DNA of 64,000 nt from Candidatus Paracaedibacteraceae bacterium (lineage in GTDB: Bacteria > Pseudomonadota > Alphaproteobacteria > Paracaedibacterales > Paracaedibacteraceae). The notes under the pieces were generated by a model. That model saw nothing but the letters and a program-made list of their open reading frames with translations, searched no databases and was not told the origin of the DNA. Location of the stretch: positions 32,958 through 96,957 of the forward strand of contig JAIBEV010000110.1 of NCBI GenBank assembly GCA_019459505.1, given 5' to 3'. This document shows, in pieces, positions 55,780-64,000 of the stretch (position 1 is the first letter of the stretch; every line of letters begins with the position of its first letter). A program made the translations under genes and the position numbers.

Positions 55780-57054
55780 ATGAATTTATTCTTTAAAAAA
55801 ACACATAAACGACGCCGGGATGTTTTTGCTTCCATTGATTTGGGAAGTAATAAAATTTGCTGTGCTATTGCCCGGGTGGATGAGCGTGCAAGTGGTGATG
55901 CGTTGCGCGTTATTGGTGTTGGTCATCAAGTGTCTCAGGGTATACGAAATGGAATTATTACGGATTTAGAGGCTCTTGAAGATTCTATTTTGAATGCGGT
56001 GCATACGGCAGAACAAATGGCAAAAGAAAATATTGATGCTGTTTATGTGAGTATTTCAGCGGCCACCGCTCGATCCCATACAATGGATGTGGAGTTACCT
56101 TTAGGGACGGGGCCAGTTGATGATAACCATATTCATCAATTACTTGCTATGGGGCGTCAGTTGTTTCAAAAAGATGATACACAGATCGTTCACATTTTGC
56201 CAGTTACTTATGCATTGGATAATGAGTTTGGTATTCGTGACCCGCGCGGGCTTTTCGGCAAAAAATTAATGGCAAGCTTGCATGTGGTGTCGATTACGCA
56301 TGGGGTTATGCAAAACATTACCAATTGTATGGATCGGTGTCATCTGGATGTCGCGGGCTTTGTGGTTTCTCCCTATGCTTCTGGTTTAGCCACGTTAGAT
56401 GAGGATGAACTGTCGTTAGGTGTGACAGTCATTGATCTGGGGGGCGGAAGCTGTAGCATTTCATCTTTCTTAGATGGGGCTTTAATTCACGTCGACAGTA
56501 TTCCTGTTGGTGGCTCCCATATCACCAGTGATATTGCACGGGGCTTATCGACGCCTTTATCTCAAGCCGAACGCTTGAAGACGCTGTATGGTACAACCAT
56601 TACCTCCTCTTCTGATGAGCGCGAGAGCATCATTGTTCCGCAATTAGGGGAAGGGAATGTGACGGCTACGCATCAAGTGCCAAAGTCCTTGTTAGTTCAT
56701 ATTATTAAGGCGAGGGCTGAGGAAATTCTTGATTTAGTCTGGAAGCGGTTACAGTATTCAGGCATGGATCGGATTGTCGGACAGCGAATTGTTTTAACGG
56801 GGGGGACAAGTCAACTCCCTGGAATTCGTGAATTGGCAGCACAAAAATGGCAAAAGCAAATTCGAGTCGGCAGTCCTATTGGGTTCCATGGCGGTGGAGA
56901 TTTTGTTTCAACCCCAACATTTGCGACCTGTGGGGGATTATTAAAGTTTGCAATGCGAGACTTTATGAGTGAAGACCATGCGGTTTTAGCTAAGCCCGTG
57001 TATGGTGATAATGTTCTGCAGAAAGTTATTGGTTGGGTGAGGGAAAATTTTTGA
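55780..57054 (+). CDS. ftsA: Cell division protein FtsA
   Basis: Actin-like protein that ties FtsZ to the membrane. 424 residues: phosphate-1 motif ASIDLGSNKICCAIA, the 1C domain (about 85-165), phosphate-2 VIDLGGGSCSISSF and adenosine motif LTGGTSQLPG. The C terminus QKVIGWVRENF is an amphipathic membrane-targeting helix. ftsQ and ftsZ are not adjacent, so the division cluster is broken up. Confidence 0.95.
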   Translation: MNLFFKKTHKRRRDVFASIDLGSNKICCAIARVDERASGDALRVIGVGHQVSQGIRNGIITDLEALEDSILNAVHTAEQMAKENIDAVYVSISAATARSHTMDVELPLGTGPVDDNHIHQLLAMGRQLFQKDDTQIVHILPVTYALDNEFGIRDPRGLFGKKLMASLHVVSITHGVMQNITNCMDRCHLDVAGFVVSPYASGLATLDEDELSLGVTVIDLGGGSCSISSFLDGALIHVDSIPVGGSHITSDIARGLSTPLSQAERLKTLYGTTITSSSDERESIIVPQLGEGNVTATHQVPKSLLVHIIKARAEEILDLVWKRLQYSGMDRIVGQRIVLTGGTSQLPGIRELAAQKWQKQIRVGSPIGFHGGGDFVSTPTFATCGGLLKFAMRDFMSEDHAVLAKPVYGDNVLQKVIGWVRENF

Positions 57055-57222
57055 CTCCTTTCTCCCCTTTTCTCCTTGAGGGTTTGTCATGATCAATCCT
57101 TATGAAAAACTTGACACTTATCCTAAAATTAGTCAGTTTATTGTTGATGAGCTTTGTCCCATCCTTTGAATATGGTCACATGTCAGGATTTTTGGTAGCC
57201 TGATTTTCCACAGGAAAAAATA

Positions 57223-58464
57223 ATGAAAGCAAAAATAGAATCAATTGGGATTGATGGCGATGGCATTGCTGTTGTTGATGATCAAAAATATTTTATCCCT
57301 TTTACAGCCCCAGGCGATGAAGTTGAATTTGAGGTTATCAAGGGTAAACGATATTCGCGCATTGAAGTGACTCAATTTTTAAAAGAATCAGAGCTTAGAC
57401 AGCCGGCACCCTGTATTCATTTTGGTGATTGTGGCGGATGTAAGTTACAGCATATCAATCAAGAGGCTTACACAGACTATAAACTCGGATTACTGAAACG
57501 AGCACTGGATTTTCATGAGGTGAAAGCCAAAGAATGGATGCCCCTGCATGTGATTCCTCCTTACCGCCGACGACGTATCTCTCTGACTTTTGCGCATCGA
57601 TATGAAGGAATGATGATCGGGTATATGCGTCGAGGGACAAAATGGATTATTGATAACCAGGAATGCCATTTGGTTTTAAAGGAAATTGAGCAGTTAATTC
57701 CTAAACTTAGATCTTTACTGGGGGGTATGTTTCAGAACCGTGAATCGGGCACTGTGGATATTTTGGCGACCAAAGTGGGTTTAGATGTCAATTTAAAGAC
57801 TGGCTTTTTAAGGAACCCAACCCTTGAACAAATTGAGGTACTAACTGAATTTGCACGCAGCAATAATATAGCTCGCCTTTTGCTCAATTATCGTCCCTTC
57901 GTTACGTTTCGCGAACCAATGGTTAATTTCTCAGGGGTCGATGTGGCCGTTGAAGCTGGGAAGTTCCTTCAAGCGAGCGATGATGCTGATGAGTTTATGT
58001 TGCAGCGGGTGTCACAGTATATGCCAGAAAAAGTTACACGAGGTGTAGACTTGTTTTCCGGCCGGGGAACCTTTACCTTCTTGATGGCCCAAAAGGGACC
58101 TACTGATGCTTTTGAATGTGAGAATGATGCTATTAATGCGCTGCAAATAGCAGCTAATCAAGCTCAGGTGCCTATTACAGTGACGAAGCGTGATCTGTTT
58201 GCTAATCCTCTGAGTGTCGAAGAATTAGGGCAATATGACTTTATCTTTGTTGATCCTCCAAGAGCAGGCGCGTTGACCCAAGTTCAGCAAGTCGCTCAAT
58301 CCACTTTACAGCATGTGGTTTACATTTCTTGTAATCCTGCCTCTTTTGCTCGGGATGCCAAAATCTTGTGTGATGCAGGGTTTGAGTTAGAATCGGTCAC
58401 GCCGCTGGATCAGTTCCTCTGGTCAGAGCATTTAGAAGTGATTGGTAAATTCTATCGCAAATAA
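57223..58464 (+). CDS. 23S rRNA m5U methyltransferase, RlmD/TrmA family
   Basis: SAM-dependent RNA methyltransferase of 413 residues. It has a short TRAM-like N terminus, the 4Fe-4S motif CIHFGDCGGCKLQH, motif I VDLFSGRGTFTFLM, the motif IV VDPPRAGA and the catalytic cysteine region YISCNPASFARD. It is most like RlmD/RumA; the target uridine (1939 or 747) cannot be told from sequence. GGAAAAA precedes the ATG. Confidence 0.9.
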   Translation: MKAKIESIGIDGDGIAVVDDQKYFIPFTAPGDEVEFEVIKGKRYSRIEVTQFLKESELRQPAPCIHFGDCGGCKLQHINQEAYTDYKLGLLKRALDFHEVKAKEWMPLHVIPPYRRRRISLTFAHRYEGMMIGYMRRGTKWIIDNQECHLVLKEIEQLIPKLRSLLGGMFQNRESGTVDILATKVGLDVNLKTGFLRNPTLEQIEVLTEFARSNNIARLLLNYRPFVTFREPMVNFSGVDVAVEAGKFLQASDDADEFMLQRVSQYMPEKVTRGVDLFSGRGTFTFLMAQKGPTDAFECENDAINALQIAANQAQVPITVTKRDLFANPLSVEELGQYDFIFVDPPRAGALTQVQQVAQSTLQHVVYISCNPASFARDAKILCDAGFELESVTPLDQFLWSEHLEVIGKFYRK

Positions 58465-58706
58465 GATTTTCTCTCCTCTTTCAGAGGCATAATTATTTGC
58501 CAGTAATAAGCAAAGCTTATTTTCCTTAACCAAGTAGGCAGAAATGTCAGGGGGGTAGGTTCATGAAGACCTCCTTCCTAAAAGCTTTGCGAGCTGAGGA
58601 AAGAGTCTTATGGAGAAGTTTATTAAGAGATTTCTTCCTAATTGTTTGACAATATTTATTTCATTACGCTAAGAGGGAGTCTTAGTTTTTTTCAAAGGAA
58701 AGAGAA

Positions 58707-59405
58707 ATGATAAAGAATATATTTAGTATATTGTTTTTGATTTATTGTTTGGGTGAGGGGAACGCATCTTCTAGGGAGGAGCATACGGATTGTGGGGTAA
58801 ATCCTCTTTTGACTTTGCAAGAAACAGAGGAAGTATCTCCTTTGAAAGTCATCACTTTAAAGACCGATAGCGATGCAAGCCACCTGCTGTTTAATATAGC
58901 TGAGGGCAATATTAAAAAAGGGAAGCTTGCAAGTGAAGCTCTTATTAAGGGATCTGTTGATATGTATAATAATCTCAATAAATCCAGAAATAATATGCCA
59001 ACTCGGTCAGCAACCGATATTTCAGCTGCGGAACCAATTTTTGCAGGAATGTGTGTCAATATCAACTTTGAAGAGAGCATCCATATAACGGCGTCTCAGC
59101 AAATCAGGTTATCCTTGAGTCTATGCGATACAAATAAGGATGCTATATTTACAACTCCTTTTTTTGGAACGGATATGTTTTTTGTGACAGCCAAAGGGGA
59201 GGTAAAAATCTTAGCCACTCAAGAGATTAAGGGATGGCTTCGAGGATTGATACTCAGGCCCACAGATTCCTTTGAGCGATCTTTTACTTATATGTTGAGG
59301 GGAGATCTTGACTTTAATCGATCTTCAACCCTTGAAAATTTCCTTATTGTTGGAGCGAGTGAGATAGATTTCTTGATTGCGCCAGAAAATGCTGAGAGAA
59401 ATTAA
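58707..59405 (+). CDS. Small secreted orphan protein
   Basis: 232 residues with a signal peptide (about 1-20, GNA-SS). I recognise no family. After a variable region, residues 110-225 look beta-rich with alternating hydrophobics (INFEESIHITASQQIRLSLS; VKILATQEIKGWLRGL). Four Cys are present outside the signal. An AAAGGAAAGAG site precedes the ATG, and the gene is a single unit facing rlmB. A translated, exported product is likely; function unknown. Confidence 0.7.
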   Translation: MIKNIFSILFLIYCLGEGNASSREEHTDCGVNPLLTLQETEEVSPLKVITLKTDSDASHLLFNIAEGNIKKGKLASEALIKGSVDMYNNLNKSRNNMPTRSATDISAAEPIFAGMCVNINFEESIHITASQQIRLSLSLCDTNKDAIFTTPFFGTDMFFVTAKGEVKILATQEIKGWLRGLILRPTDSFERSFTYMLRGDLDFNRSSTLENFLIVGASEIDFLIAPENAERN

Positions 59406-59415
59406 GTGATCTATA

Positions 59416-59461
59416 ATATACCCATGGTGACTCAAAAAGTTGAATAAATTGATGGGTATAT
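59416..59461. promoter_or_regulatory. Inverted repeat between convergent genes, possible bidirectional terminator
   Basis: ATATACCCAT (59416-59425) and ATGGGTATAT (59452-59461) form a perfect 10-bp repeat around a 26-base loop between the secreted orphan and rlmB. There is no T-run, so a terminator role is uncertain. Confidence 0.3.
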
Positions 59462-59527
59462 CTATACTGAAAATTTATAAAGTGACCTTTTTAAGGTGAT
59501 GAACTTATTAATAAAGTTGCTGAGGAA

Positions 59528-60256
59528 TTATCTGAATCGGGTAAATACTTGATGCATGGCGATCGCAGCGGCATTAGACACATTGAGCGTCGAAAACTGA
59601 TCAGCAGTTTCTAGCTTGACCAAAAAATCACAATTCTTCTTAGTTAGCTCCCGCATGCCTGACCCTTCGGCGCCCATAATAAGTCCGACCTTGCCTGAAA
59701 ACTTGACCTCAGAGAGGAATTGAGTGCCACTCTCCGCAAAACCATACATCCAAAAGCCAATATCTTTTAACTCTTGAATGGCATTGGCTAGGTTGGCGTA
59801 CCGCATGATCGGAACTAGTTCCAATGCTCCTGAGGCAGATTTTGCTAAAACCCCAGTTTCTTCAGGCGCATGACGATCCGTCATCACAAGAGCCTTGGCG
59901 CCGAAAGCTGCCGCTGTACGAATAATTGCCCCCACATTATGAGGATCGCTGACTTGATCTAAAATAACGACCAGTTGATTTGGCATTTCAATACTGGCCA
60001 AATCATTAATTCCTAACGGATCTAAAGCAGAAAGTCGCAAAGCAATTCCTTGGTGAACGGCTTCTTGTCCTAAGGTCTTGTCAAACCAATTTTTATCGGC
60101 TTGACGCGTTTTAAGGGATCGGGGTAAGGGTGGCAATTTTTCCAGGATCTTGTCTGATGAATAAATCACTTCTTCTATTTGACGGTCCGGATTGTTGAGA
60201 GCAGCTGTACAGGGATGAATTCCATACATAAAATATTTAGAGGTGTGATGTTTCAT
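59528..60256 (-). CDS. rlmB: 23S rRNA 2'-O-methyltransferase RlmB (TrmH family)
   Basis: SPOUT methyltransferase of 242 residues. The three motifs are NVGAIIRTAAAFGAKALV, LIMGAEGSGMRELT and LNVSNAAAIAMHQVF, with an N-terminal substrate-binding domain (YGIHPCTAALNNP). RlmB methylates G2251; other TrmH members act on tRNA, so the exact site is likely but not certain. In other genomes it often precedes the tRNA-Tyr/Gly-tuf region, as it does here at a distance. Confidence 0.93.
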   Translation of the reverse strand: MKHHTSKYFMYGIHPCTAALNNPDRQIEEVIYSSDKILEKLPPLPRSLKTRQADKNWFDKTLGQEAVHQGIALRLSALDPLGINDLASIEMPNQLVVILDQVSDPHNVGAIIRTAAAFGAKALVMTDRHAPEETGVLAKSASGALELVPIMRYANLANAIQELKDIGFWMYGFAESGTQFLSEVKFSGKVGLIMGAEGSGMRELTKKNCDFLVKLETADQFSTLNVSNAAAIAMHQVFTRFR

Positions 60257-61043
60257 AAAGGAGGAATCGCTAGAATTGTTTTTAGTAATATATACTCATC
60301 AGCAATTAAAAAACCAGTTCTTTAAGGGGGGTAGATTCTTATAGAAAGATCTTTTTGATTAATCTTTAAAATTGCTGTCCTATAAAATTACTAGGGCGTT
60401 CAAACAGTACAGGATAAAGAAGGTCAGTGCTCTCTATCTCTGCTAAAGATTAAATATGAAAATTAGGAGAAATAATCGGTTTATATTTTCCTTATTTTAC
60501 GCCTCTTATTAACCTAAGGAGAGCTCGAAGTCCTCCGGTAAAGAGAATAAGATCTGAGCATTTAAATAAATTAAAACTGCCTAATTCAGAAAAAGATTTT
60601 TAGGAGTGCTTTCCTTATAGCATTATGATCCACCCTCAGTGAAAGATACCGACAAATTTGTCAGGGATCTCCTAAAGTGAAATATAAATATATAAGGAGA
60701 AATAATACTGATTATTGATAAAACTTATTGCTTTTTATGACTTTCCATAAAAAACCTATAAAAAGTTTAGGGCAGTAACCAAAAGTTATTTCTTATCCCT
60801 ATAATGCCCCTTCTCTATACAGGTTTAGTTGAAAATATCATCACCATCTCTTAGATTTGAGTATTAGGAGTGCCAGCCTTGTCAAGAAAATTAGTATAAT
60901 AGGCATAAGTAAATGTAATGGTTACCCTTCTAACTGATATATCTTTTTCTTACCTATTTACTACTACCAACGCGAAATAATAACAAAAAAGGGTGCCATT
61001 ACTGGCTACCCTAATTTATATAAAAAGATGATTAATTATTAAA
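60257..61043. other. 787-base gene-free region with repeats, possible relic
   Basis: No open gene is visible. AGGAGAAATAAT occurs twice, at 60465-60476 and 60705-60716. Between the copies TTTAGGAG (60599-60606) and CTCCTAAA (60669-60676) flank a 62-base core holding the palindrome GACAAATTTGTC (60651-60662). This resembles the ends of a decayed insertion element, but no transposase remnant was found. The region ends with a clear minus-strand terminator. Confidence 0.5.
60984..61012 (-). terminator. Rho-independent terminator of the F-box-like gene
   Basis: On the minus strand AGGGTAGCCA pairs with TGGCACCCT with one bulged base and a four-base loop, followed by TTTTTT. It lies about 30 bases after the stop of the gene at 61044. 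Confidence 0.85.
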
Positions 61044-62849
61044 TTATTTAACAGAATTCGGCATTAAATTAGACTCACTCAATCCATGCTGTTGAAGCAT
61101 ATGCTCATATGCATCAAGTGTTTCTAGTGTAAGAGGGTTTTTATTTATATCTAGCAATTTCTTAAGTTCTTGCAAAATCTTATTTCTTTTCGCTTTATCA
61201 CAATCGCTTAAATATACCATCATTACATTCGTAAAATAATACCTTACATTATTGAGATCGGCCAATAATATTGGGGTTGAGAGATTTTTAGCCTTAGAAT
61301 AATAGTACCTTTCAGCTCTTAACAACAGGGATAGGTCACAATGATAAGGAGACAACTTCTTGGCGCCTTTATCATCTTCTACATATACGTTTTTTAAAAA
61401 GTCGAAAGCTATAGCTGGGGTCTTTGCTTCCTCTGTTAAGGGTAAAGTAGAAGTCGAAAGATAGGGAGGATTAGAGTAAGAAAATTTGTCTGTTCCAGTT
61501 TTACGAGAAAAAAGAGGACTCTCCATAAGAGTTTTTTCAAAACGAGTAACTGCTTTCTGGAGATTTCCACCTTCTGCTTTAGTCCAGGCGTCTATTGCGG
61601 CTTCCCAATACCCATAGAGTTCTTCAGTAAAAGAATCGGAAGATTGACTTCCACACCAATATTTACCCTCAACAAGATACCAAAATCCCATTTCATAATA
61701 AGCCATCCCTTCTTGAAAACCTGGTAAAGTACGTGCTATTCTACACGCTTTAGTAAAGTAGCGCTGTGCACTATCTTCATTTGGTTTGCAATACAGGAGA
61801 CTCCTATTCACATTAATATCTATTCCTTTAAAACATAACCCCCCCAAGATAAGATTTGCCTCTATAGATTCCCCCGAAATTGTTCTTAGAATATCCTCAA
61901 TTTTTCGATATTGATCTGTTGAGTCGGGCTGCTGTTTAAGAAGATGATTTAAATAACTGGCTATTGCCTGGTCTAAAGACAAATCTTCGCCGAGCATCTG
62001 CTGTTTGTAAATTTTTTCTATTATTGCTAAATTCTTAGTTATATCATCCTTACGTCCTTTGGCATTTATAAATAATTTATTTTTAAAAATAAAAGAAGTA
62101 GCTGAAAAATCTCCTTCGTCAAAAGCTAAATCTAACCACTTATTTCGCTGATTATTGGCAGATTTTCTTTTAGGGTTTTGATACTGTTTTATTCCGATAG
62201 CTGTATGAGCACGGGAACAACCCTTATGAAGGGCGTCCAGCAATTCATTTATATCTTTATACTGTTTAGACTCTACCAATTCGTTAAAAACGGGTAAAAA
62301 GCTGAAGACAGCATCTCTTAAAACATGCGAAACAAGCAGCAAGTTTGCCAACTCTTGCTTGGAAACATAAGAAAGAATCAAATGCTTCACTTCCTGGGGA
62401 AGGTATGTTTTGCTATTATCGTCCTCAGGAGAAGGAGCATCAAAGAAGTTAAGATAATATCTTGCTTGTAAATGCCTGAACACCTCTTTCAGCTCTTCTA
62501 ACCGGTTTTCAGGGTTCTCCCCTAGAATTAATTCTTTAAACTCTGGGGGAAGTTTTTTTAGAGATTTTAGATGAATCCTATAGTCATCAATTCTCTTATA
62601 TTTCTCACTTCCTTTATATTTATCTTTGTATTCTTTACCATGGAGTTCTTTTTTATCTAACTCCTTGATGATTTCATGCGCTTGCGTTCTTTGCCTTTTG
62701 TGGCTTTGAGCATCTTCCTTTTTTTCCTCAGCCTCCGTCACTTCATGAGCCCTTTTGTAGCTAGTAGGAAATTTTTCATCTTCCATAGCTATGGTTATGA
62801 GGGGCGCAAAACAGAGAAAGGAAAGTAGAATATTTGTCAGTTTTATCAT
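61044..62849 (-). CDS. Secreted protein with F-box-like motif
   Basis: 601 residues with a Sec signal peptide (cleavage near ITI-AM, about residue 21). Residues 30-95 are highly charged, with KRQR-type basic clusters. Residues 150-182 match the F-box pattern: LPQEVKHLILSYV, then a dLanLl-like KQELANLLLVS and HVLRDAV. A similar LPPEFKELIL occurs at 100-109. The rest is alpha-helical and may hold TPR/Sel1-like repeats (for example at 375-400 and 415-450). F-box domains recruit Skp1-Cullin ubiquitin ligases in eukaryotes and in effectors such as AnkB. The call is by motif; no named family is recognised. AGGTG precedes the ATG and a terminator follows. Confidence 0.75.
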   Translation of the reverse strand: MIKLTNILLSFLCFAPLITIAMEDEKFPTSYKRAHEVTEAEEKKEDAQSHKRQRTQAHEIIKELDKKELHGKEYKDKYKGSEKYKRIDDYRIHLKSLKKLPPEFKELILGENPENRLEELKEVFRHLQARYYLNFFDAPSPEDDNSKTYLPQEVKHLILSYVSKQELANLLLVSHVLRDAVFSFLPVFNELVESKQYKDINELLDALHKGCSRAHTAIGIKQYQNPKRKSANNQRNKWLDLAFDEGDFSATSFIFKNKLFINAKGRKDDITKNLAIIEKIYKQQMLGEDLSLDQAIASYLNHLLKQQPDSTDQYRKIEDILRTISGESIEANLILGGLCFKGIDINVNRSLLYCKPNEDSAQRYFTKACRIARTLPGFQEGMAYYEMGFWYLVEGKYWCGSQSSDSFTEELYGYWEAAIDAWTKAEGGNLQKAVTRFEKTLMESPLFSRKTGTDKFSYSNPPYLSTSTLPLTEEAKTPAIAFDFLKNVYVEDDKGAKKLSPYHCDLSLLLRAERYYYSKAKNLSTPILLADLNNVRYYFTNVMMVYLSDCDKAKRNKILQELKKLLDINKNPLTLETLDAYEHMLQQHGLSESNLMPNSVK

Positions 62850-63557
62850 TCTTAAAACACCTTTTTTTATTGAGTTCTTAGAGAGAAATTTAAAATGATA
62901 TAATAAATTTATTCCCTCCCTTACCGATATAAGTATAAAAAAGATAGTTTCAATAAATTTGAAACTTATTTTCTTCTAAAAAAAGAAAGGCGCACCTCTA
63001 CACACAAAGAACTTATTTCTTATAACTAAAGAAGCGATAAAAACTCTAGTATAAAATGTAGCTTTTTTGGGCCCCTTTTTATATGAGAAGAAGGCGCTGG
63101 TTTTCTCAAGATAAAGAAAAAGGCTCTTTCTTATCTTTAATAGGACTTAGGTTGAAGAAATTGCCATCCTTTTATTGTGAAATAATTATCTCGAATTGTA
63201 TGACGATGATCTTCTTAGATAAAGTTAACTGAAGCTGTAAGTGAGAACCAAAAGAAGGGAATCAACATTCTGAATTTGAAGTTACAAACACCCCCTTAAA
63301 TAATAAGCGATTTCTCTCTTAATTTAAAACTTGTGGGGTCAGCTGATAACCCATAAAGCTGAATATTAGCAGGAGTAGGGTGATATTTAATACTTTTCTT
63401 ATTCTTTTCTCTCTTCTGAATTCTTAAAGTCTAATGAATTATCAACTGCGTTCCTTGAAAAACTTTACCTACGGGTTTTAGGCGTTCAGTTAATTTTTAG
63501 AGGTAAGAATGGAGAAATAGCTTAGCAAAGAAAAATTCATAAAATCGAAATTGCATG
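62850..63557. other. Gene-free region before the tRNA cluster
   Basis: About 700 bases without a coding signal. It holds a perfect hairpin at 62946-62966 and an imperfect one at 63109-63136 (AGATAAAGAAA with TTTCTTATCT). Both arms of the second are AT-rich. Otherwise nothing was recognised. Confidence 0.45.
62946..62966. promoter_or_regulatory. Hairpin upstream of the F-box-like gene
   Basis: AGTTTCAA and TTGAAACT form a perfect 8-bp stem with loop TAAAT, about 100 bases before the F-box-like start. On the minus strand it is followed by a run of six T after ATC, so it may be a terminator or an operator. Confidence 0.35.
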
Positions 63558-63587
63558 TTGACAGATTAGCTGTAAATCTATTACAAA
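63558..63587 (+). promoter_or_regulatory. Candidate promoter of the tRNA-Tyr/tRNA-Gly/tuf unit
   Basis: A perfect TTGACA at 63558-63563 and TACAAA at 63582-63587 are 18 bases apart, 16 bases before tRNA-Tyr. The -10 overlaps the inverted repeat TTACAA/TTGTAA at 63581-63594. Confidence 0.45.
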
Positions 63588-63603
63588 ATTGTAATATGAA
63601 CCA

Positions 63604-63689
63604 GGAGGGATGGCCGAGCGGTCAAAGGCAGCAGACTGTAAATCTGCCGACGTATGTCTACGTAGGTTCGAATCCTACTCCCTCCACCA
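63604..63689 (+). tRNA. tRNA-Tyr (GTA)
   Basis: Type II tRNA with a long variable arm. Acceptor arms GGAGGGA and TCCCTCC pair fully, A73 and an encoded CCA follow. The anticodon GTA is at 63638-63640 in loop CTGTAAA, and the T arm shows GGTTCGAATCC. tRNA-Gly and tuf follow, a conserved bacterial order. Confidence 0.97.
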
Positions 63690-63735
63690 TCTTGGTTGAA
63701 ACGAATGTTCAAGAGTGGTATAGTTCATCAAGTAT

Positions 63736-63809
63736 GCGGGTGTAGCTTAGTGGTAAAGCCCCAGCCTTCCAAGCTGGTTATGAGGGTTCGATTCCCTTCA
63801 CCCGCTCCA
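63736..63809 (+). tRNA. tRNA-Gly (TCC)
   Basis: Acceptor arms GCGGGTG and CACCCGC, discriminator T and an encoded CCA. Anticodon TCC at 63768-63770 lies in loop CTTCCAA between CCAGC and GCTGG; the T arm contains GGTTCGATTCC. It is 46 bases after tRNA-Tyr. Confidence 0.97.
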
Positions 63810-63850
63810 ATTTATTTTTAATGAGCAGTTCAGCACAAGGTGTATAAGTT

Positions 63851-64000
63851 ATGACAAAGGCAAAGTTTGAAAGAAACAAGCCGCATTGCAATATCGGAAC
63901 TATTGGTCACGTTGACCATGGGAAGACGTCTTTGACAGCGGCAATTACAAAGGTTTTGGCAGAAACAGGTGGGGCAACATTTACCGCCTATGATCAAATC
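63851..64000 (+). CDS. tuf: Elongation factor Tu, 5' part (3' end outside window)
   Basis: The first 50 residues of EF-Tu: [31 protein letters not shown], with the P-loop GHVDHGKT that binds GTP. The gene runs off the window. It lies 41 bases after tRNA-Gly and is probably transcribed with the tRNAs. Confidence 0.97.
   Translation, partial: MTKAKFERNKPHCNIGTIGHVDHGKTSLTAAITKVLAETGGATFTAYDQI

Noticed and set aside
57089..57169. 26-codon frame between ftsA and rlmD (MINPYEKLDTYPKISQ)
   Set aside because: It has GAGGG upstream and a protein-like composition, possibly the start of a lost gene, but it is too short to support a call.
63551..63745. Open frame of 64 codons across tRNA-Tyr
   Set aside because: The encoded residues GWPSGQRQQTVNLPTYVYV are the translation of the tRNA itself, a well-known false gene.
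1..64000. CRISPR array, prophage, integrase, intact insertion sequence, rRNA or tmRNA genes
   Set aside because: None was seen: no regularly spaced repeats, transposase or phage proteins, and no rRNA or ssrA signatures.

Overview
The window is a continuous piece of bacterial chromosome. Gene content and order point to an alphaproteobacterium: the F1-ATPase zeta subunit, NDUFA12 of complex I, MucR and a Mur-type Fur, DivL, the series tsaB-rimI-mucR-fur-miaB-phoH-ybeY-corC, and the trio UDG / ETF-QO / ispE. The DNA is moderately AT-rich. Many secreted orphan proteins, patatin-like lipases, a eukaryotic-like F-box motif and decaying genes suggest an intracellular or protist-associated lineage of the Holosporales type (Caedimonas/Paracaedibacter/Odyssella-like). 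That placement is an inference from gene content, not a database result.

Layout. 1-3.7 kb: 3' part of rne, then folD and serC. 4-5.1 kb: secreted patatin A. 5.2-8.7 kb: UDG (-), ETF-QO, ispE. 8.9-9.4 kb: pal with a strong terminator. 9.4-10.7 kb: bioH-like and bioC (-). 10.8-13 kb: znuA, a heptamer repeat and a frameshifted LD-carboxypeptidase. 13.1-17.6 kb: fadD with a basic N-terminal tail, divergent from divL. 17.6-19.9 kb: mnmA-ispD-ispF (-). 20.2-26.8 kb: GGCT protein, slt, dapA, smpB, murJ, MFS transporter. 26.9-28.4 kb: csrA, then flgB-flgC-fliE. 28.5-31.4 kb: frameshifted phosphoribosyltransferase, CPBP protease, NDUFA12 and sfsA. 31.8-33 kb: secreted methyltransferase-like orphan. 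33.1-40 kb: zeta subunit, vanX-like dipeptidase, then the tsaB...corC series. 39.9-46.4 kb (-): patatin B, rhodanese, amn, ftsY, mtaB, PAP2. 46.7-48.1 kb: secreted degenerate EEP-fold protein. 48.2-50.7 kb (-): trxA, ksgA, surA. 50.9-58.5 kb: lptF-lptG-lptD, ftsA, rlmD. 58.7-62.8 kb: secreted orphan, rlmB, a relic-bearing gap and the F-box-like secreted protein. 63.6-64 kb: tRNA-Tyr, tRNA-Gly and the start of tuf.

Most of the window is envelope and translation housekeeping: MEP-pathway genes (ispE, ispD, ispF), LPS export (lptF, lptG, lptD, surA), peptidoglycan (dapA, murJ, slt, vanX-like, broken ldcA), division control (divL, ftsA) and tRNA/rRNA modification (mnmA, miaB, mtaB, tsaB, ksgA, rlmB, rlmD, ybeY). 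Six single genes with Sec-type signal peptides sit between these blocks: two patatins, a methyltransferase-like protein, an EEP-like protein, a small orphan and an F-box-like protein. They look like a dispersed set of host-interaction proteins and are the most interesting part of the window.

Two genes (LD-carboxypeptidase and signal-peptide phosphoribosyltransferase) each carry a single net -1 frameshift. Either could be real decay or a sequencing error.
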